Notes: generated from the letters alone by a model not told the origin. Numbered from the stretch's first letter, positions 22,736 to 35,774 are shown. The stretch is DNA of 64,000 nt from Sesamum alatum (GCA_034509735.1 JACGWO010000002.1:21747636-21811635); one strand, 5' to 3'. Numbers and translations: made by a program.

Positions 22736-25205
22736 TAACCCCTTTTGGTGGATCTGCTAGGGTCCAAACCTTGTTTGTACCCATCGAGTCCATCTCGGAT
22801 TTCATGGCCTCAAGCCACTTGTCCGAATCGATGTCCGACATCGCTTCTCCGTACGTCTTTGGATCATTATCCAACCGACCGGTCAGGCCCAGAAATCCAT
22901 ACCTATCAGGTGCATGGGATACTCTGGCCAACCTACAGAGGACTGGAACAATATCAGTGGGAACCACTGGCTCAGATGTCACTGCCGCCTCATGGGGTGC
23001 CTCACTTGATTCCTCAAGGAGTACCTCATCGCGTCGAATATCCGATGAAAAACCTTTTTCCAAGAACACTGCGTTTCGCAAGACAAAAACCTTTTGCTCG
23101 GAGGGATCATAAAAATAATACCCCGCAGTTTCTTTCGGATAGCCGATGAACCTGCATAAACTAGACCTCGAGTCCAGTTTATCTCCCACTAATCTCTTGA
23201 CATATGCGGGGCAACCCCACACTTTCAAGTATTTGTAGGAGGCAGGCTTGCCATGCCATATCTCATATGGCGTCTAGGATACCCTTTTAGATGGCGCCAA
23301 GTTCAAAACTTTGGCCGCCGTCTCAAGAGCATATCCCCAGAAGAAAAGGGGTAGTTCGGTAAAACTCATCATGGATCGGACCATGTCCAACAAGGTCTGA
23401 TTCCTCCTTTCAGACACACCATTAAGCTGCGGTGTTCCAGGAGGGGTCCACTGAGAGAGAATCCCATTCTCTTTTAGATAATCAGTAAACTCACCACTCA
23501 AATACTCTCCACCTCGGTCCGACCGAAGGGCTTTGATCTTTCGACCGGTTTGGTTCTCTACTTCAAGTCTGTATTCTTTAAACCTTCCAAAGGCTTCAGA
23601 CTTGTACCTCATCAGGTAAACATAACCATACCGTGAGTGATCATCGGTAAAGGTTATGAAGTACGAGTACCCACCTCTAGCCTGAGTATTTAGTGGACCG
23701 CAGACATCTGTATGGATCAAATCCAACAGAACACTGGCTAGCGTACTTTGTCCAACAAAGGGTTTCTTGGTCATCTTTCCTTTTAGACAGGATTTGCAGG
23801 TCGGTAGGTTGTCCAAATCGTCTATTTCTAGACTCTTTGAGTCCACCAACCTTCTTATCCTATCTTTAGAGATATGACCTAACCTCGCATGCCATATCTG
23901 TGTGTTATTTATGATTATCACGTTTTCGTTTGTGTTCTGCAGTCTTAATCCAATTAGACTGTTGAAATATGTACAGACCGTTGACCAATACCAAGCAAAT
24001 GAGAAATACCATCTTTGATAATGAAAAACCATTTTTATTGATGGTAAATTCATATCCCTCCTTATCAAGGACCGGGATGGAAACAATGTTTTAATCATGC
24101 TAGGTACATAGACACAATCGTTCAATACAATCCTAACATGACTACTAATGGCTAACTCTAGTGATCCTACGGCCTCCGCAGCAACGGCCTTGCCATCGCC
24201 TAGCCTCAGGATCATCTCATCCTTGGTTAGCCTTCTGCTTCTTTGCAGTGCCTGCAAATCATTGCAGATGTGAGCACCACACCCGGTATCCAATACCCAT
24301 GAAGCAGAATTAGTAATCATATTAACTTCAACAACAAACACACCTGGGTTGGAGAGGAGTTATGGGCACTCCCTCTTCCAATGCCCTTTCCCTTGGCAAT
24401 GCATGCAGACATCATTTGCCTTGGACCGCTGAGAACCACGGGCCTTCGCTTTCCCTTTGTTCGGTCCAACCGGAGCAATAGGGATGCCCGAAGCGCCTGC
24501 AGGGGCCACAACCGTCTTCCCTTTGCCCTTCTTCCTCTTCCAGCGTCCGGCCCTCTTGCCATTCACCTTGGAGGTCGAAGCCTCTCCTATCAATACCGCC
24601 GGCGCCGACTTGTGGGTCGTTGCCTCGTATTGGACCAGCATGTTGATCAACTCATGAATAGACTTCTCAAGTCCGTTCATGTTGTAGTTTACAACAAACG
24701 GGTCATAGGATGGAGGAAGCGACTGGAGGATCACGTCAATGTACGTGTCATTGTTAAGCCCAGCTTTAAGGTCCTCGAGTTTCTCCACTAGGGAGAGCAT
24801 CTTGACCCCATGACTCTGTATAGACGCTCCTTCAGCGAGCTTGGTGCCAAAGAATGCTTTTGTGGCGGCATATCTAATATGCCTATCCGGAACCGCATAA
24901 ACCTCGTTCATGCGGAGCATTATGGCGGAGACGTTGTCCAGCCTCTCATACTGCTTCTGGATGTCGTTAGACATCGAAGCCAGTATGATACTACGTACTT
25001 TCCGGTTGTCCTCATGCCATTTCTCGAACGTCAAACGTTCTTCAGGCGTGGACCCCTCCGGTAAGTCGCTCGGTGGCGGCTCGTCCAAGACGTAGCCTTG
25101 GTTCTCGAAACCGAGGACAATCCTCAGGTTTCTCAGCCAGTCCGAGTAGTTCGTTCCGTTGAATTTGTTAGTCTCAAGAATCATGGTTAACGGGTTCTTA
25201 GACAT
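22736..25205 (-). pseudogene. gag-protease-integrase of element I, nearly intact
   Basis: One minus-strand frame from MSKNPLTMILETNKFNG (25205) carries gag, the CCHC knuckle (CMHCQGKGHWKREC, about 24363-24405), protease with LDTGCGAHIC, and integrase. The integrase has HHCC (WHARLGHIS, CKSCLKGK) and all three catalytic residues: D of HTDVCGP, D of SDRGGEY and E of GVSERRN. The frame then enters the reverse transcriptase. Only two nonsense codons interrupt it: TAA at 24358-24360 right after the knuckle, and TAG at 23274-23276 in PSKRVS. In the family this polyprotein makes the particle, matures it and inserts cDNA. This is the best template for annotating the other copies. Confidence 0.9.
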
Positions 25206-27006
25206 ATCTACATTAATGAAAATGTAAAGCAGAAATTAGCAGATGATGGTAATATTATTGTTCAAGTTGAAGACTTGGTCTTTTAGTCTTTAACCCTCCC
25301 ACTATTTATACGAAAGTCCGCCACTCTCAAGCGGAGTTTCGGGAAACCATTTCCTAGTGGGCTTGGGATCCACAAGCGTAATCTCCATGCCCCGCTTTTA
25401 CGATTCACATGAAGAAGACCTTGTGGGAGATATCCAATATCATTCTCATCCAATGAGATTCCCAAGATATTTTTCCTCACCTATTCACATGGTCCCGAGG
25501 ACTCCAAGCGAACCATGTTACTCAGTGTTGGGCCCGACCCATCAACCAAATCATGCCTCAAACTGTCGCCCCCCACGACTCGTGAGACAGGAAAACAGCG
25601 AGCGCAGTCTTTTTGTTCACAACAATAGTGCAGCTTTCCCCTATTCCAAGTGTGCCACGACTCGTGAGACCACACTTGGGTAGTGGTAGCTTCCTCACCA
25701 CATTGTTGTGGATGGAAGGCTCGGACAGACCAAAATACCATTTTGATCCAAGTCCGTTCTGGGCCTAATATTTAATTTGGTCCAACCAAATGAGAGTTTA
25801 AGTGTGACCGAGACCTCATCACATTATGGTGTTTTAGCATGCATAAATATCCAATATTTAAAGCGATAAATAAATACGCCGCATGCAGAAAACATAGCAT
25901 ACCCCTGTTAGGATGATCACAAGCCCAACCTATGCGACCCACTGAGCCCGCAGTGAGTCTATGGTCTGTCTAGGGTGGTCCTAAATTATTACAATAATAA
26001 TAAAACCCATTGTCATTCCAATGGGCCTTGAAGTGCTTCTTATTTCACGCCTTGATGCTCCTCCTTGGGGTCTCCGACTCCAATTGCTTGTTAAAAGTAA
26101 AACCTCACCAATCCTATCTACTCTCATTACAACTGAAAGTAATACATTGGTAATAAGGAAAACAAACCTTAACATCATGAGGCTGAAAATACGGGAGATG
26201 ATAGTCCCAAAAAACAAGAGGCACGCAGGCCCCACCCCACAGAAAATAAATGATCATACATTCATCCATACATAAGGTCTAGGGCTCTTGTGATCATCCC
26301 ATGTTGATTCCATCAACTCACATATAACATAATTATTCCAAATAATCATGCAATAAAATCAATGGATATTCCAAATATCCAAGTGATGTCCAACATCACA
26401 AAAGCATAAACATATAAATAATATGCAAAATTCAAATTTTAAATTTAATGGACATTTTACACAATGCATCCAATGCATGTATTAATCCCAAATTAATTAA
26501 GCAAAATTAATCCAAGGAATAATCCAATTATTCCAAAATAAAAAATGCAAAATTAATATATTTTAAGAATATTGTGCAGAAAATACAGAAAATTAAATTT
26601 TTCGGAAAAAAGTCGAAAAACGGCACAAAACGGCCCAGCCGTTGTGCTGGCCGGCCGCCCGCGCGCACAGGGCAGCACGCGCGCGCGCTGGCCCTCGGCC
26701 AGTAGCGGCCAGCTGCGCATGGCACGTGCGCAGGTGCCCGCCTGCGTGCGGCCACTGTCGGCCCGACCAAATTTTTTTTTTTTTTTTTTTTTTTTAAAAC
26801 TGTTTCAGCACAATAACATTAATATTATTCTGAAAATAAGCATGCAATTTTAGATCCAATCTAACAAAATTAAGCATGCCAAAAGTCCATTAAATCCAAA
26901 CAATTGAATCATCATATTATTCATATATTTATATAATCTAACATGCCAATAAAGCCATTTAAAAGCAAGTAGATCATGCCAAACACCGAGATCTATGCCC
27001 CTTACA
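25206..27006 (-). other. Leader of element I
   Basis: It carries the paired CCACGACTCGTGAGAC motifs (25573-25588 and 25655-25670; plus-strand view). A short GC-rich block at about 26632-26765 and a run of 24 T at 26772-26795 follow. I see no protein-coding feature. Confidence 0.7.
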
Positions 27007-27029
27007 TCGAACCGGGCTCTGATCCCACT
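27007..27029 (-). other. Primer binding site of I
   Basis: On the minus strand GATCAGAGCCCGGTTCG follows the 5' LTR end, close to the tRNA-Met primer site of A and E. Confidence 0.8.
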
Positions 27030-27577
27030 TGAAGGACAAGCGGATCCGCCCGGGAGCTCGAGCGGAAGCGAGAAAAAGCGAGAAATTGCGTAAATTTAAA
27101 TCAAATTCAAAATACGCGAATCCCAAGGGGTGTACCCTTGGGTGCTCAACCGGGCGTTCGATGTAGGATGTGTAAATATTAATATATATATTTAAACACA
27201 TAGGGCATAGATATACAAATGAAATCAATCAAAGCGTAATAAACCGTTACCTTTGATTGTTTAGCGTATGCTCCCGGCTACTAGCGTTGTTCCTTCTCCG
27301 GAATGCTCACGAAATCCAAACGTATGAATTCTCCAAAGGTGATCCACACCACACCAGAAGAAACACACGTTCTTCTTGCTAGAAAAGAACGGGTTTAGGA
27401 AGGAATCGGTTTAAGAGAAGAACACTATGAATTAGTGTTCTCTTAAACTTACTTTGTTCTTCTTCTTGATTCAAAATCAAGTGAAGAACACAAGTGTAAG
27501 AGAGGGAGGGAGCACGAAATTTTAAGAGAGAGGAGAGGATTTTTGTCTTCTCTTTTTCCTAGAAAAAGATGAATAAT
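27030..27577 (-). repeat. 5' LTR of I, truncated
   Basis: It matches the end of the I 3' LTR from TGAAGGACAAGCGG to GATGAATAAT, then switches at 27577/27578 to LTR J. Both LTRs are incomplete at this point. Confidence 0.9.
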
Positions 27578-29382
27578 CATGGAGGCCATAGGGAGTAAAA
27601 TTAAAGTGGAACGAAAAAATTAAATCGGAACCTACCGATTGTCGTTTTCGTCTTCTAACTGGTACTCGCGTTGTTGCCCGATTTGCACCAAATCTCATGT
27701 TCGAGACTCTGCAAACAGTAACACGCAATCCACCCACATATCTTGCAAGTCGTGCAAGCAAACGAACAAGTAATATTTGGAGAGGATGAATTAATCACAC
27801 ATTATTAATTAACGGTATTAATTCTCTTAAGTTCAATTGTTCCAAGAACAAAAGAACAAGAAAAGATATTTTCTTGAGAGAGAGAGAGGGGGCAGACGAG
27901 TAGGGAGAGACGGAGAGCCGAAAATTGTGTGTGTGTGTGTGTGTGTGTGTTGGAATTTCATCACTTTTCAAATAGTGAGGGGCTAGGACTATTTATAGAG
28001 GAGGAGTTTAATCCTCTTTAAACTCCAACTCTAAAGAAGACTATTTTGACTAGGATTTTGACCTAGTCAAAGTCCTAGTCAAAGTAGTATTTGACCTAGT
28101 CAAATTAATCCTAGCCATCCATCTCTCCCTTTCCATCTCAACCATTAATTTAATTTAATGGAATATTTAAAACCTATTTAAATATTCCAAAGGCCAAATA
28201 AATATAAATATTTACTCTAGGCCCATTAAATTAATTTTTTAATAAATCTAATTTATTAGATTAATCCCTTTTATCAAATAAAAGGAATTAATTCTCCAAG
28301 AAAATAAAGGACCCGATTAAATCCAATTTAATCATTCATTTTCTCCAATATTTAATTCTAAATTAAATAGTTAGTGTGTGTGGATTGTGTGTGACTCTTT
28401 AGGTTCACCTTTCAGCTAGACTTGATCGCATTCCTAGAATCCATCCGTTACCATGGGTGGCCATCTAGCAACGGTCCATGGCACTAGAGACTAGGTGAAT
28501 ATTCGGGGATGAACATTTAGGCTCTAACAGTACACTCGTCCTTCTGTCTACGGTCTCACCACTTAGGGTCTAGGGCACGGAAAATGCAGGTACCTATTTT
28601 GGACTAAGTGTCGGTCTGTCCTTACCAAACGTTGCAAGGGAAACCTTCCCTTCTGTTCAGTTACTGTGGCCACAGATTTTAGGGACAAGACACAGAGCAT
28701 ACGTGAGACTCAATTGTCAATGCCTGTGACAGGAGACAGATCCTTTCTTGGAAACTACTGTCACTTTGCACACCAGAGCTGCACTATACATGGTTTATGA
28801 CTATTCAAGTGCTTCTCGGCAATCTCTCACCATATCTAAGATACAGACCTGATATACAGGTAAACTCAGCAGTTCCTCATGTCAAAGGACTTGACCTGTA
28901 CCGTTGGAACCGGGAACACGCGTCATACCTAGCCGACCCTACCCAAGGTCCTCCGTAAGACGGTTCCCACGAGTCACCTCAATCAGCTGCTCCCTAGCAG
29001 GCTAACCCACTAACACTGCTTAGACGACCCTCGTCCCCCGTCGATGAAATACGACAGCAGATGCTTAGTGCAAGTCTCAAGGGGAATCTCGGTACCCATT
29101 TTCGAGATTCCTTGACTTGGAGATTTCCGGACTGATCGGCGGGACAGATTTTATGGACCTACCTCCAAGCGTAGTCCCAATCCTTGAAACATGTTTTCAG
29201 CCCGTGGGCTTTGTTCGCGTAGTGAACAGAAACGTAATGCAGATTAAAGTGAACGCAAACAAAGTAATGCCAAATGAATTCACTTCTTTATTCATTAATA
29301 AATTTATCAAAACACTGAAATTGTCTAGACATAGGTTACATTTTGCCCGCCAAGATTGGCTATATGGTCACCTATTCTAACA
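27578..29382 (-). repeat. 3' LTR of J, truncated
   Basis: It runs on the minus strand from TGTTAGAATAGGTGACC at 29382 to CCATGGCCTCCATG-type sequence at 27578. It contains a W-box cluster (28045-28104), CTATAAAT on the minus strand near 27990 and a TG repeat at 27926-27950. Confidence 0.88.
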
Positions 29383-29397
29383 ATCTCCCACTTGACC
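29383..29397 (-). other. Polypurine tract of J
   Basis: CAAGTGGGAGAT on the minus strand abuts the LTR start. Confidence 0.85.
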
Positions 29398-29398
29398 T

Positions 29399-30139
29399 TT
29401 AAGGCCAATCGCCCATATGTCTAATTCCCATCTTCTCAAGATGTTGCGTATGAGCGCTCTGCGACATAGGCTTTGTCAGCGGATCTGCTGTGTTGTCTGT
29501 GGAGTTGACTCGGTTCATCCGAACGTCACCTCTTCCTACCATTTCTCTAAGAAGATGGTAGCGTCTAAGAATGTGTTCGGAACGGTGATGAGATCTCGGT
29601 TCCTTTGCTTGCGCTATTGCACCATTGTTATCATAGAAGATGACAACGGGCTCGACGATGCCAGGCACCACACCCAACTCTTGGATGTAGTTTCTCATCC
29701 AAACCGCTTCCTTGGCAGCTTCTGAAGCTGCTATGTATTCAGCCTCTGTGGTGGAGTCAGCAGTGGTTGCTTGCTTGGAACTTTTCCAAGCCACTACTCC
29801 TCCATTGAGCTTGAATACATAACCCGATTGAGACTTGGCATAATCGTCATCAAACTGGAAGCTAGCGTCGCTAAAGCCTTCCAGGATCAGTTCTCCATTG
29901 CCATAAACTAAGAACATTTCCTTAGTCCTCCTTAGGTACTTAAGGATGCCCTTAACAGCATTCCAAAGTGCCTCTCCTGCACAAGACTGATATCTTCTTG
30001 TTACGCTCAAAGCGTAGGTAATGTCAGGCCTGGTGCAGTGGACCGCATATTGGATGCTACCTACGGCAGAAGCATAGGGGATGACTTTCATCCTTTCAAG
30101 TTCCTCATCAGTCTGCGGGGACCGTTTCTTGGATAACTT
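29399..30139 (-). pseudogene. Late reverse transcriptase and RNase H of J
   Basis: This is one open frame of about 247 codons ending GDWP just before the polypurine tract. It shows ELERMKVIPYASAVGSIQYAVHCTRPDI and ITYALSVTRRYQSC, then the acidic RNase H positions in FSDASF, TTEAEYIA, YDNNGAI and TADPLTKP. This domain alone looks intact. It is separated from its upstream codons by solo LTR K, and most of the pol gene is absent. Confidence 0.9.
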
Positions 30140-30144
30140 GATCC

Positions 30145-32375
30145 TGAAGGACAAGCGGATCCGCCCGGGAGCGCGAGCGGAAGCGAGAAAGCGTGGAAAG
30201 TGCGTAAATTTAAATCAAATTCAAAATACGCGAATCCCAAGGGGTGTACCCTTGGGTGCTCAACCGGGCGTTCGATGTAGGATGTGTAAATATTAAAACA
30301 TATATTTAAACACATAGGGCATAGATATATAACTGAAATCAATCAAAGCGTAATAAACCGTTACCTTTGATTGTTTAGCGTATGCTCCCGGCTACTAGCG
30401 TTGTTCCTTCTCCGGAATGCTCACGAAATCAAAACGTATGGATTCTCCAAAGGTGATCCACACCACACCGGAAGAAACACACGTTCTTCTTGCTAGAAAA
30501 GAACGGGTTTAGGAAGGAATCGGTTTAAGAGAAGAACACTATGAATTAGTGTTCTCTTAAACTTACTTTGTTCTTCTTCTTGATTCAAAATCAAGTGAAG
30601 AACACAATTGTAAGAGAGGGAGGGAGCACGAAATTTTGAGAGAGAGGAGAGGATTTTTGTCTTCTCTTTTTCCTAGAAAAAGATGAATAATGAATCACTT
30701 TTGGCTTGGTGTTGTATATTCTAATATATATACATAATTAATATGATTATTGGAATGTGTCTAGGTTCATCCAAGGATGTCTAGATTCATTCCAATCAAT
30801 CACAATCAATTCTTCAATCAAGCCTACCAAAATTTATGGTATGATAAAATCATACCAAAAGGGAAGAGCTTGATTGGAGTTGATTTGTCTCTTTCCAAAA
30901 GAGACAAGTCAACATACCACCTAGCATGCAACATGGATGATTTTGCTTCCTCCAAGGGAGCATGTCGGCCATGTTTAATTAAGGGAAGAAGTCCAACTTC
31001 TTCCTATTCAAAATTAGGAATTATTTCTCCTCTCGGGTATAATTTAACGGACTCGGTTTTTATCGTAATCCAATTACGACGAACCCAATATTAAATCCAA
31101 TTTAATGTCCACTTAAATTATTTCCGTTGATCTTTTAATCCAATTAAAAGATCCAACGTCTCAACATCTCAACTTTCCAATATTTAATCGAAAATCCAAT
31201 TTACCGATTAAATGAAAGCCCGATACAATATCGGCCCGTCCATCCAATGGACTTTCCCTTAAGTAATCCAATTACTTATTTTATCCTTCGAGATTGACTC
31301 CAAGTCGATCTCTCAACCTCCTCGGTGATTTGTGTGTGACCCTTTAGGTTCACCCTCAGCTAGACTTGGGCCCGTGTCCCACAAGGGCCCGTTACCATGG
31401 GTGGCCGTCTAGCAACGGTCCATAGCACTAGAGACTAGGTGAATTGGCGTGAACATTTAGGCGCCGATTCCGTACGGGTACGATCCTTCCGTCTACCGTC
31501 TCCCGGCCTTAGTCTAGGGTATGGAATTGGGCGTCGGTTCCCATCCTTGACTAGGCATCTATGCTTAATACTCGAGACCACGTATGCTTCATTGTGTCGA
31601 CACAGGAAATCATTCCCTGTTCGACCAACCACTGTGGCCACAGCTTCAAACAGCATGAACGTGTCTCCGAGTGCATAGGAGATACCTCTGTCACATACTG
31701 ACAGGGGACGGATCCTCTTCTTGGAATCCACCGTCCTCGCTACACATTCTGACTGCACTGGACAAGGCTTATGATAATCATCTTACAGAATGATTACCTC
31801 TCGCCAGATCCAAGATACAGCCGTCCTGTGCACGCGACTGCCATGATCCCTCAAGTCTGAGGATTACTCCCGTACTATCGGAACCGGGGAAAACCAATCA
31901 TACCGACCAAGCCTCCAAGGCTTTCATATGATGATCCCTGCGAGTCAGTCCAGTCGGCTCGACCCCAGTCGACCAACCCATCAAGATCGTGTAGACGTCC
32001 CACGCATGTCGCCGATGAAACACGACACTCATCCAATGAACACGACTCTTGACGCAAGTCTCAATAGGAGTCTTGATGCCCTGTCTCGAGGTCCTCGACT
32101 TGGAACGTTTCAGACCCAACTCTTAATCAGTTGGTTTCATGACCACCATCCAATGTGTGGCCCAACTACACGAGTTGTTATCCATGGTCTGTGGGCTTTG
32201 TTGCGATATAAGTTAAACACCATTTTAACAAATGTAAGATGAGCGCAACAAAGAAGGTACCATTGGTGACGAATACTCATCTTATTCATCACATAATAAT
32301 ATTACATTCACATCAAGTTGTCGGATAGGTTACAAATTGCCAAACCTATTGGCTTTCTGGTCACCCATTCCAACA
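30145..32375 (-). mobile_element. Solo LTR K (copia, long form) inside J
   Basis: It is a complete 2231-bp LTR from TGAAGG to CCATTCCAACA (plus-strand view), flanked by GATCC at 30140-30144 and 32376-32380. It is very similar to the I 3' LTR and to P. The J reading frame is in register on both sides when K and one GATCC are ignored. Confidence 0.95.
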
Positions 32376-32380
32376 GATCC

Positions 32381-32759
32381 CATGCCTCATGGGAAGGAAT
32401 GCTCGTTTGGAGTTGGTCGCGACATACCTCGTATGTCGGTCCAGGACTGCGTAGCAATCCTTAAGGCGAGCCATAATGGAAGGGACATCGTCTAGCCTTT
32501 CATACTGCTTCTGAATCTCATTCGTCATGGAAGCAAGTATGACGCTACGGACCTTCCGGTTATCCTTATGCCAAGTCTCGAACGTCTCACGTTCTTCTGG
32601 CGTGGATCCTTCCAGTAAGGTCCTAGGGAGAGGCTCGTCCATGATGTAGCCTTGGTTCTCGTAATCCAGGACTATCCTGAGATTGCGCAACCAGTCTTTG
32701 TAATTGGTTCCATTGAATTTGTTTGTCTCAAGTATGGTTGAAAGTGGGTTCTTAGACAT
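32381..32759 (-). pseudogene. gag start of J joined in frame to late reverse transcriptase
   Basis: From MSKNPLSTILETNKFNG (start codon complement at 32757-32759) the frame follows gag for about 115 codons to HTRYVAT. At about 32412-32417 it changes to SKRAFLPMRHG, which in A lies late in reverse transcriptase (about 5697-5730). Roughly 2.6 kb of gag, protease, integrase and polymerase are gone. The join keeps the frame. K and a GATCC duplication interrupt it next. Confidence 0.88.
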
Positions 32760-34611
32760 TTTTAAATCTATATTTAAAACAGAGTTCGCGATCAGCAGAA
32801 TATAAAAGACGGTGGTTTGATAAATATAATTAAATGCTTGTTCTTTAGTCATTTAATGCTCCCACTATTTATACGAAAACACGGTACTCTCAAACGTGAT
32901 TTTCGGGAAACCCTTTCCTAGTGGGCTTGGGATCCACAGCAATTTTTCCCATACCCCGCTTTTACGATTCGCATGGAAAAAATCCTGTGGGAGGTATACC
33001 ATACCATTCTCGTTCCACGAGATTCCCAAGATTATTGCTTCATCCTTTCACATGATCCCGAGGACTCCAAGCGAATCATGTTAATCGGGCGTTACCCGAC
33101 CCAATCAACCGAGCCATAGACCCACTGCTACCCCCACGACTCGTGAGACAGGTAACAACAGTCTATTTTTCGTTCATGACACAGTGCAGCTTCTTTTAAG
33201 TACAATAACGTGCCACGACTCGTGAGACCACGCTATTAACCTAAATCAGCTTCCTCACTGTGCCATAGATTGAAAGGCATGGACAAACTCCTAGAGTCCA
33301 TGTCCATTTTCTCTAGAGTCTAATATTTGGACATTGGTCCAACCAATGTGAGAGTAGTAAATGACAGAGATCTCATAATATAATATATCTACACATTCAT
33401 CCATAATGCGTAATAAATAAATTGCATCCACAGCAGTCATATGATAAATAAAGCGCCATTCATCCATCACAATAACCACATGCAAAATTAAAGCCTAGCA
33501 CGCCCCTGTTGGATGATCACGAGCCCGAATCCTATGCGATCCACTGAGCCCGCAGTGGATCTATGGTCAATCTAGGGTTGGTCCTATACTATTACATCAA
33601 TAGTAACCCAACCATCATTCTGATGGGCCTTGGTCTCTTTTCTCTTTCTTCTCTTCATGGAAACTTCTTGGAACCTCCAGTCTGGGCTCTCCATGTCGAC
33701 CTTCCTTCTTCTCCATCAATTACATAAAATTGAAACATCACTCCTATTCTACTCTCATTACATATTAAAAAAAAGAAACCCCAGCGAAAACTCGGGGGGA
33801 GTACATAAGGAGGGAGATAGAATGCCTTATTATTCCAAGGCAACTAGAAAGAGAGAAGGAGAAAGCAGTAAAAGAGGCACACAGGCCCAACATGAAATTA
33901 AACCATACATTCGGTCTAGGGCTCGTGATCATCCGTTTCCATCCAACACACATTATCATATGATCCAATCACATAATAACAACATACCAATAATACATGA
34001 TAACCAATCATAATTAATCAAGATAAAGTAAATTAATAAATGCGTAACGTGTGAAAATATGGCATAACCGTTGGTAATAATATTTTCTCATTTTAGGAAA
34101 ATCTTTCCTCATTATTTCTAAGTAAAATATTCCCGGGATTGCAAATCCAATATATTTAATTTCCTAAATAATGTCTTTAGAAAATTAGGCAAAAGTTGAA
34201 TAAAAACGAATTTTCAGAATTAATTAAAAAATTAAAACTAAAAAATAAACAAAATAAAAATAGGGGAGAAACCCTAGCAACACCGGCAGCTGGCCGCTGC
34301 CACCGGCAGCAGCAGCAGCCGGTATGTGCGCAGGGCAACAGGCTCAGGCTCAGCATGCCGCCCCTGCGCGCGTGCAGGCGCTGCCTGACCAGTGTGCGCG
34401 CGCGCGTGGTCGGCAGCAGGCTGCGCGGCCCGCGCGCGCAGGCTCCCTTGCCCGCGCGCGCTGGCCTGCTGGCAGCCAGCCGTGCGTCTGCCCTGCTCAG
34501 TGCGCGCGCATGCGCACTAGGCGCGTCCACCGAGCGCACGCGCGCAGACACCATCGTCTGCGTGCGGGCGCGCCTGGTGGCGTCGCCTGGTGCGCGCGGG
34601 CACGTGGACTC
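32760..34611 (-). other. Leader of J with GC-rich block
   Basis: Paired CCACGACTCGTGAGAC motifs lie at 33134-33149 and 33213-33228. The GC-rich block (34275-34611) has many GCGCGC runs. Long frames there overlap on both strands and are not credible proteins. Confidence 0.72.
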
Positions 34612-35601
34612 TTCGATTAAATATGAAAAGTTGAAATGGACATTAAATTGGATTTAATGTTGGGTTCATCGTAATTGGATTACGATAAAATCGGTTCGTT
34701 AAATTTACTCGAGAGGAGAAATAATTCCTATTTTGGAATAGGAAGAAATTGGACATCTTCCCTTATTTAAACATGGCCGACATGCTCCCTTGGAGGAAGC
34801 AAAATCAGCCATGTTTCATGCTAGGTGGTATGTTGACTTATCTCTTTTGGAAAGAAACAAATCAACTCCAATCAAGCTCTTCCCTTTTGGTATGATTTGA
34901 TCATACCATAAATTTTGGTAGGCTTGATTGAAGAATTGATGGTGATTGATTGGAATGAATCTAGAGATCCTTGGATGAACCTAGACACATTCCAATAATC
35001 ACATTAATTATGTATATATATTAGAATATACAACACCAAGCATAAGTGATTTATTATTCATCTTTTTTTTAGGAAAAAGAGAAGACAAAAATCCCTCTCC
35101 TCTCTCTCAACTCTCGGCCTCTCTCCCTCTCTGACACTTGTGTTCTTCACTTGATTTTGAATCAAGAAGAAGAACAAAGTAAGTTTAAGAGAGCACTAAT
35201 TCATAGTGTTCTTCTCTTAAATCGATTCCTTCTTAAACCCGTTCTTTTCTAGCAAGAAGAACGTGTGTTTCTTCCGCTGTGGTGTGGATCACCTTTGGAG
35301 AATCCATACATTTGGATTTCGTGAGCATTCCGGAGAAGGAACAACGCAAGTAGCTGGGACCATACACTAAACAATCGAAGGTAAAAGTCTCCTTACGCTT
35401 TGATTGATTTATTGTATATATCTATGCCCTATGTGATTAAATATATGTTTTCAATATTTACACATTCAACATCGAACGCCCGGTTGAGCACCCAAGGGTA
35501 CACCCCTTGAGATTCGTTTATTTAAATTTAATTTAAATTTACGCACATTTTCTCGCTTTCTCGCTTCCGCTCGCGCTCCCGGCGGATCCGCTTGTCCTTC
35601 A
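34612..35601 (+). repeat. LTR fragment L (long form), opposite orientation
   Basis: It matches O from TTCGATTAAATATGAAAAG to the CTTGTCCTTCA end at 35601, with a short deletion near 34636. Its first half is missing. It faces against I and J, so it is not their 5' LTR in simple form. Flanking bases show no duplication. Confidence 0.85.
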
Positions 35602-35774
35602 ATCCCATCTATCTAATAGATGCTCCAGAAGTTCGAATCATCTCTTAAGGTATCCTGATAATATTACTTACATATCATTAGTCAGTAACCCATAAATCCC
35701 AAGACAACCATTACAAATTGACTATTACTATTGATGGCTACTAATATCTAAACTTTGTCAGACAATCAATACCA
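35602..35774 (-). other. Probable F internal sequence, unassigned
   Basis: AT-rich sequence between LTR L and the repeated segment. By position it should be the linker between RNase H and integrase of F. No domain is recognisable. Confidence 0.35.

Larger units (their letters stand above)
19446..27577 (-). mobile_element. Element I: long-LTR Ty1/copia element, best preserved copy
   Basis: The minus-strand order is 5' LTR fragment (27030-27577), primer site, leader, gag, protease, integrase, partly deleted reverse transcriptase, RNase H, polypurine tract and complete 3' LTR (19446-21673). The 5' LTR is cut at 27577 where J begins. No matching target duplication is seen at the outer ends, so the block has been rearranged since insertion. 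Confidence 0.9.
27578..34611 (-). mobile_element. Element J: Ty1/copia element with a large internal deletion
   Basis: The 3' LTR (27578-29382) lacks its last ~190 bp. Then come the polypurine tract, RNase H, solo LTR K, a gag start fused to late reverse transcriptase sequence, and a leader with paired motifs and a GC-rich block (34275-34611). The primer site and 5' LTR are missing; sequence jumps to inverted LTR L at about 34612. Confidence 0.88.

Noticed and set aside
34177..34657. Long open frames in the GC-rich leader of J
   Set aside because: Same reason: overlapping frames on both strands and low-complexity composition in a retrotransposon leader.
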